NCBI GenBank assembly: GCA_015068335.1
Contig: SVKT01000010.1
Coordinates: 1-21,554 of the forward strand
Length of the DNA: 21,554 bases
Reading direction: 5' to 3'
Source of the DNA: Oscillospiraceae bacterium
GTDB taxonomy: Bacteria > Bacillota > Clostridia > Oscillospirales > Oscillospiraceae
A program made the translations under genes and the position numbers. Below are positions 20,546-21,554 of the stretch, piece after piece (position 1 is the stretch's first letter; every line of letters starts with the position of its first letter). The notes below the pieces were generated by a model. That model saw only the letters and a list, made by a program, of their open reading frames with translations. It was not told where the DNA came from and did no database searches.

Positions 20546-21554
20546 TTATTTCGCGTACTCCACGACCTTGGTCTCACGCAGCACGTGGACCTTGATCTGG
20601 CCAGGATACTCCATTTCTTCCTCGATCTTCTTGGCGAGGTCGCGGGCCAGGATGACCATTTCGTCCTCGCTGACCTGCTCAGGCTTCACCATCACGCGGA
20701 CCTCGCGGCCGGCCTGGATGGCAAAGGCTTTGTCAACGCCGGGATGGGAACCGGTAATGGTCTCCAACTGTTCCAGACGCTTGATGTAGTTTTCCAGATT
20801 CTCGCGGCGGGCGCCGGGACGGGCGGCGGAAATGGCGTCCGCAGCCTGCACCAGACAGGCGATGATGGTCTTGGGCTCCACATCGTTGTGGTGCGCCTCG
20901 ATGGCGTGGATGATGTCCTCGCGCTCCTTGTACTTACGGGCAAATTCCACACCCAGCGCAACGTGGGTGCCTTCCAGTTCGTGGTCGACGGACTTGCCCA
21001 GGTCGTGCAGCAGACCCGCACGCTTGGCAGCCATCACATCGGCGCCCAGTTCGGCGGCCATCATACCGGCAATGTGGGAAACCTCCACAGAGTGTTGCAG
21101 GACGTTCTGACCGTAACTGGTACGGTAATGCAGGCGGCCCAGCATCTTCACCAGTTCGGGATGCAGAGAGCGGATACCGCACTCGAACACCACACGCTCG
21201 CCCTCGGCCTTGATGGTGGCGTCCACCTCGCGGCGGGCCTTCTCCACCATCTCCTCGATGTGGGTGGGATGGATGCGGCCGTCGGCGATAAGTTTTTCCA
21301 GCGCCAGTCTGGCGATCTCGCGGCGGACGGGCTCAAAACAGGACACGGTGATCGCTTCGGGGGTATCGTCGATGATCAGGTCGACGCCGGTCAGGGTCTC
21401 GATGGTGCGGATGTTGCGGCCCTCGCGGCCGATGATGCGGCCCTTCATCTCGTCATTGGGCAGGGGAACCACACTGACGGTCATTTCGGCCACAGAGTCG
21501 GCTGCGCAGCGCTGGATGGCCTGTGCCACCACTTCGCGGGCGCGTGCCTCGCAC
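20546..21554 (-). CDS. rny: Ribonuclease Y, N-terminus cut by window edge
   Basis: RNase Y is the membrane-anchored endoribonuclease that initiates mRNA decay in many Gram-positives. The visible ~336 residues include the KH domain (MKGRIIGREGRNIRTIETL, with the GREG loop) and the HD hydrolase domain with the metal-binding HDLGKSVDHE, preceded by LHYRTSYGQNVLQHSVEV, and the standard C-terminus IKVHVLRETKVVEYAK. The frame stays open to the right edge (reading CEARAREVVAQAIQRCAAD), so the missing part is the N-terminal membrane anchor and most of the coiled coil, about 180 residues. An internal GTG at 21532 should not be taken as the start. A bidirectional terminator follows three bases after the stop. 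Confidence 0.95.
   Translation of the reverse strand, partial: CEARAREVVAQAIQRCAADSVAEMTVSVVPLPNDEMKGRIIGREGRNIRTIETLTGVDLIIDDTPEAITVSCFEPVRREIARLALEKLIADGRIHPTHIEEMVEKARREVDATIKAEGERVVFECGIRSLHPELVKMLGRLHYRTSYGQNVLQHSVEVSHIAGMMAAELGADVMAAKRAGLLHDLGKSVDHELEGTHVALGVEFARKYKEREDIIHAIEAHHNDVEPKTIIACLVQAADAISAARPGARRENLENYIKRLEQLETITGSHPGVDKAFAIQAGREVRVMVKPEQVSEDEMVILARDLAKKIEEEMEYPGQIKVHVLRETKVVEYAK

Noticed and set aside
20365..20577. A 70-codon minus-strand frame opposite the 52-residue gene
   Set aside because: It runs through the rny terminator and has no ribosome binding site, while the plus-strand gene has promoter, ribosome binding site and terminator.

Overview
The window is a GC-rich bacterial chromosome segment. 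Gene content and protein sequences point to a Gram-positive of class Clostridia, most likely in or near the Oscillospiraceae (my inference from family resemblance, not a database result). Supporting this are a dcw cluster with a PASTA-tailed SpoVD/PBP2-type enzyme, a meso-diaminopimelate-type MurE, RNase Y, a Gls24-FakA (YloU-YloV) pair, a zinc-LID adenylate kinase and a two-gene SufC-SufB iron-sulfur system. Except for the short stretch near 20.0-20.5 kb, it is ordinary vertically inherited core genome.

Left part (1-10.8 kb, minus strand): a cell-wall and division operon transcribed right to left as mraZ, rsmH, ftsL-like, spoVD/PBP2, murE, mraY, ftsW, murG, murA (murA runs off the left edge). 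It starts from a strong promoter at 10792-10820, with four GTGG/GTGC boxes of 10-11 bp period just downstream that look like a MraZ operator. The products supply lipid I/II precursors (MurA, MurE, MraY, MurG), polymerise and crosslink septal glycan (FtsW with the class B PBP and the FtsL-like protein), and regulate the operon (MraZ). murF and murD are missing from their usual slots.

Middle part (10.9-15.7 kb): a minus-strand operon rsmD-coaD-coiled-coil protein with its own promoter and terminator. Divergent from it on the plus strand are a Gls24/Asp23 protein, fakA, and an adenylate kinase gene that lies outside its usual ribosomal-protein operon.

Right part (15.7-20.0 kb): three minus-strand genes (DUF2461 protein, cytidylate-kinase-like protein, Cys-rich ferritin-like protein), then a divergent plus-strand minimal SUF pair (SufC ATPase and a short SufB scaffold). 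A perfect inverted repeat lies between the ferritin-like gene and the SUF pair.

Right end (19.8-21.55 kb): a cluster of G/C hairpins, then an AT-rich island with a 71-residue XRE regulator divergent from a 52-residue small protein across a palindrome-rich 131-bp intergenic region, then the C-terminal two thirds of RNase Y on the minus strand. The least explained parts are the hairpin cluster, the XRE/small-protein locus and the SUF/ferritin-like divergent pair. I saw no tRNA, rRNA, CRISPR array, transposase or prophage gene.
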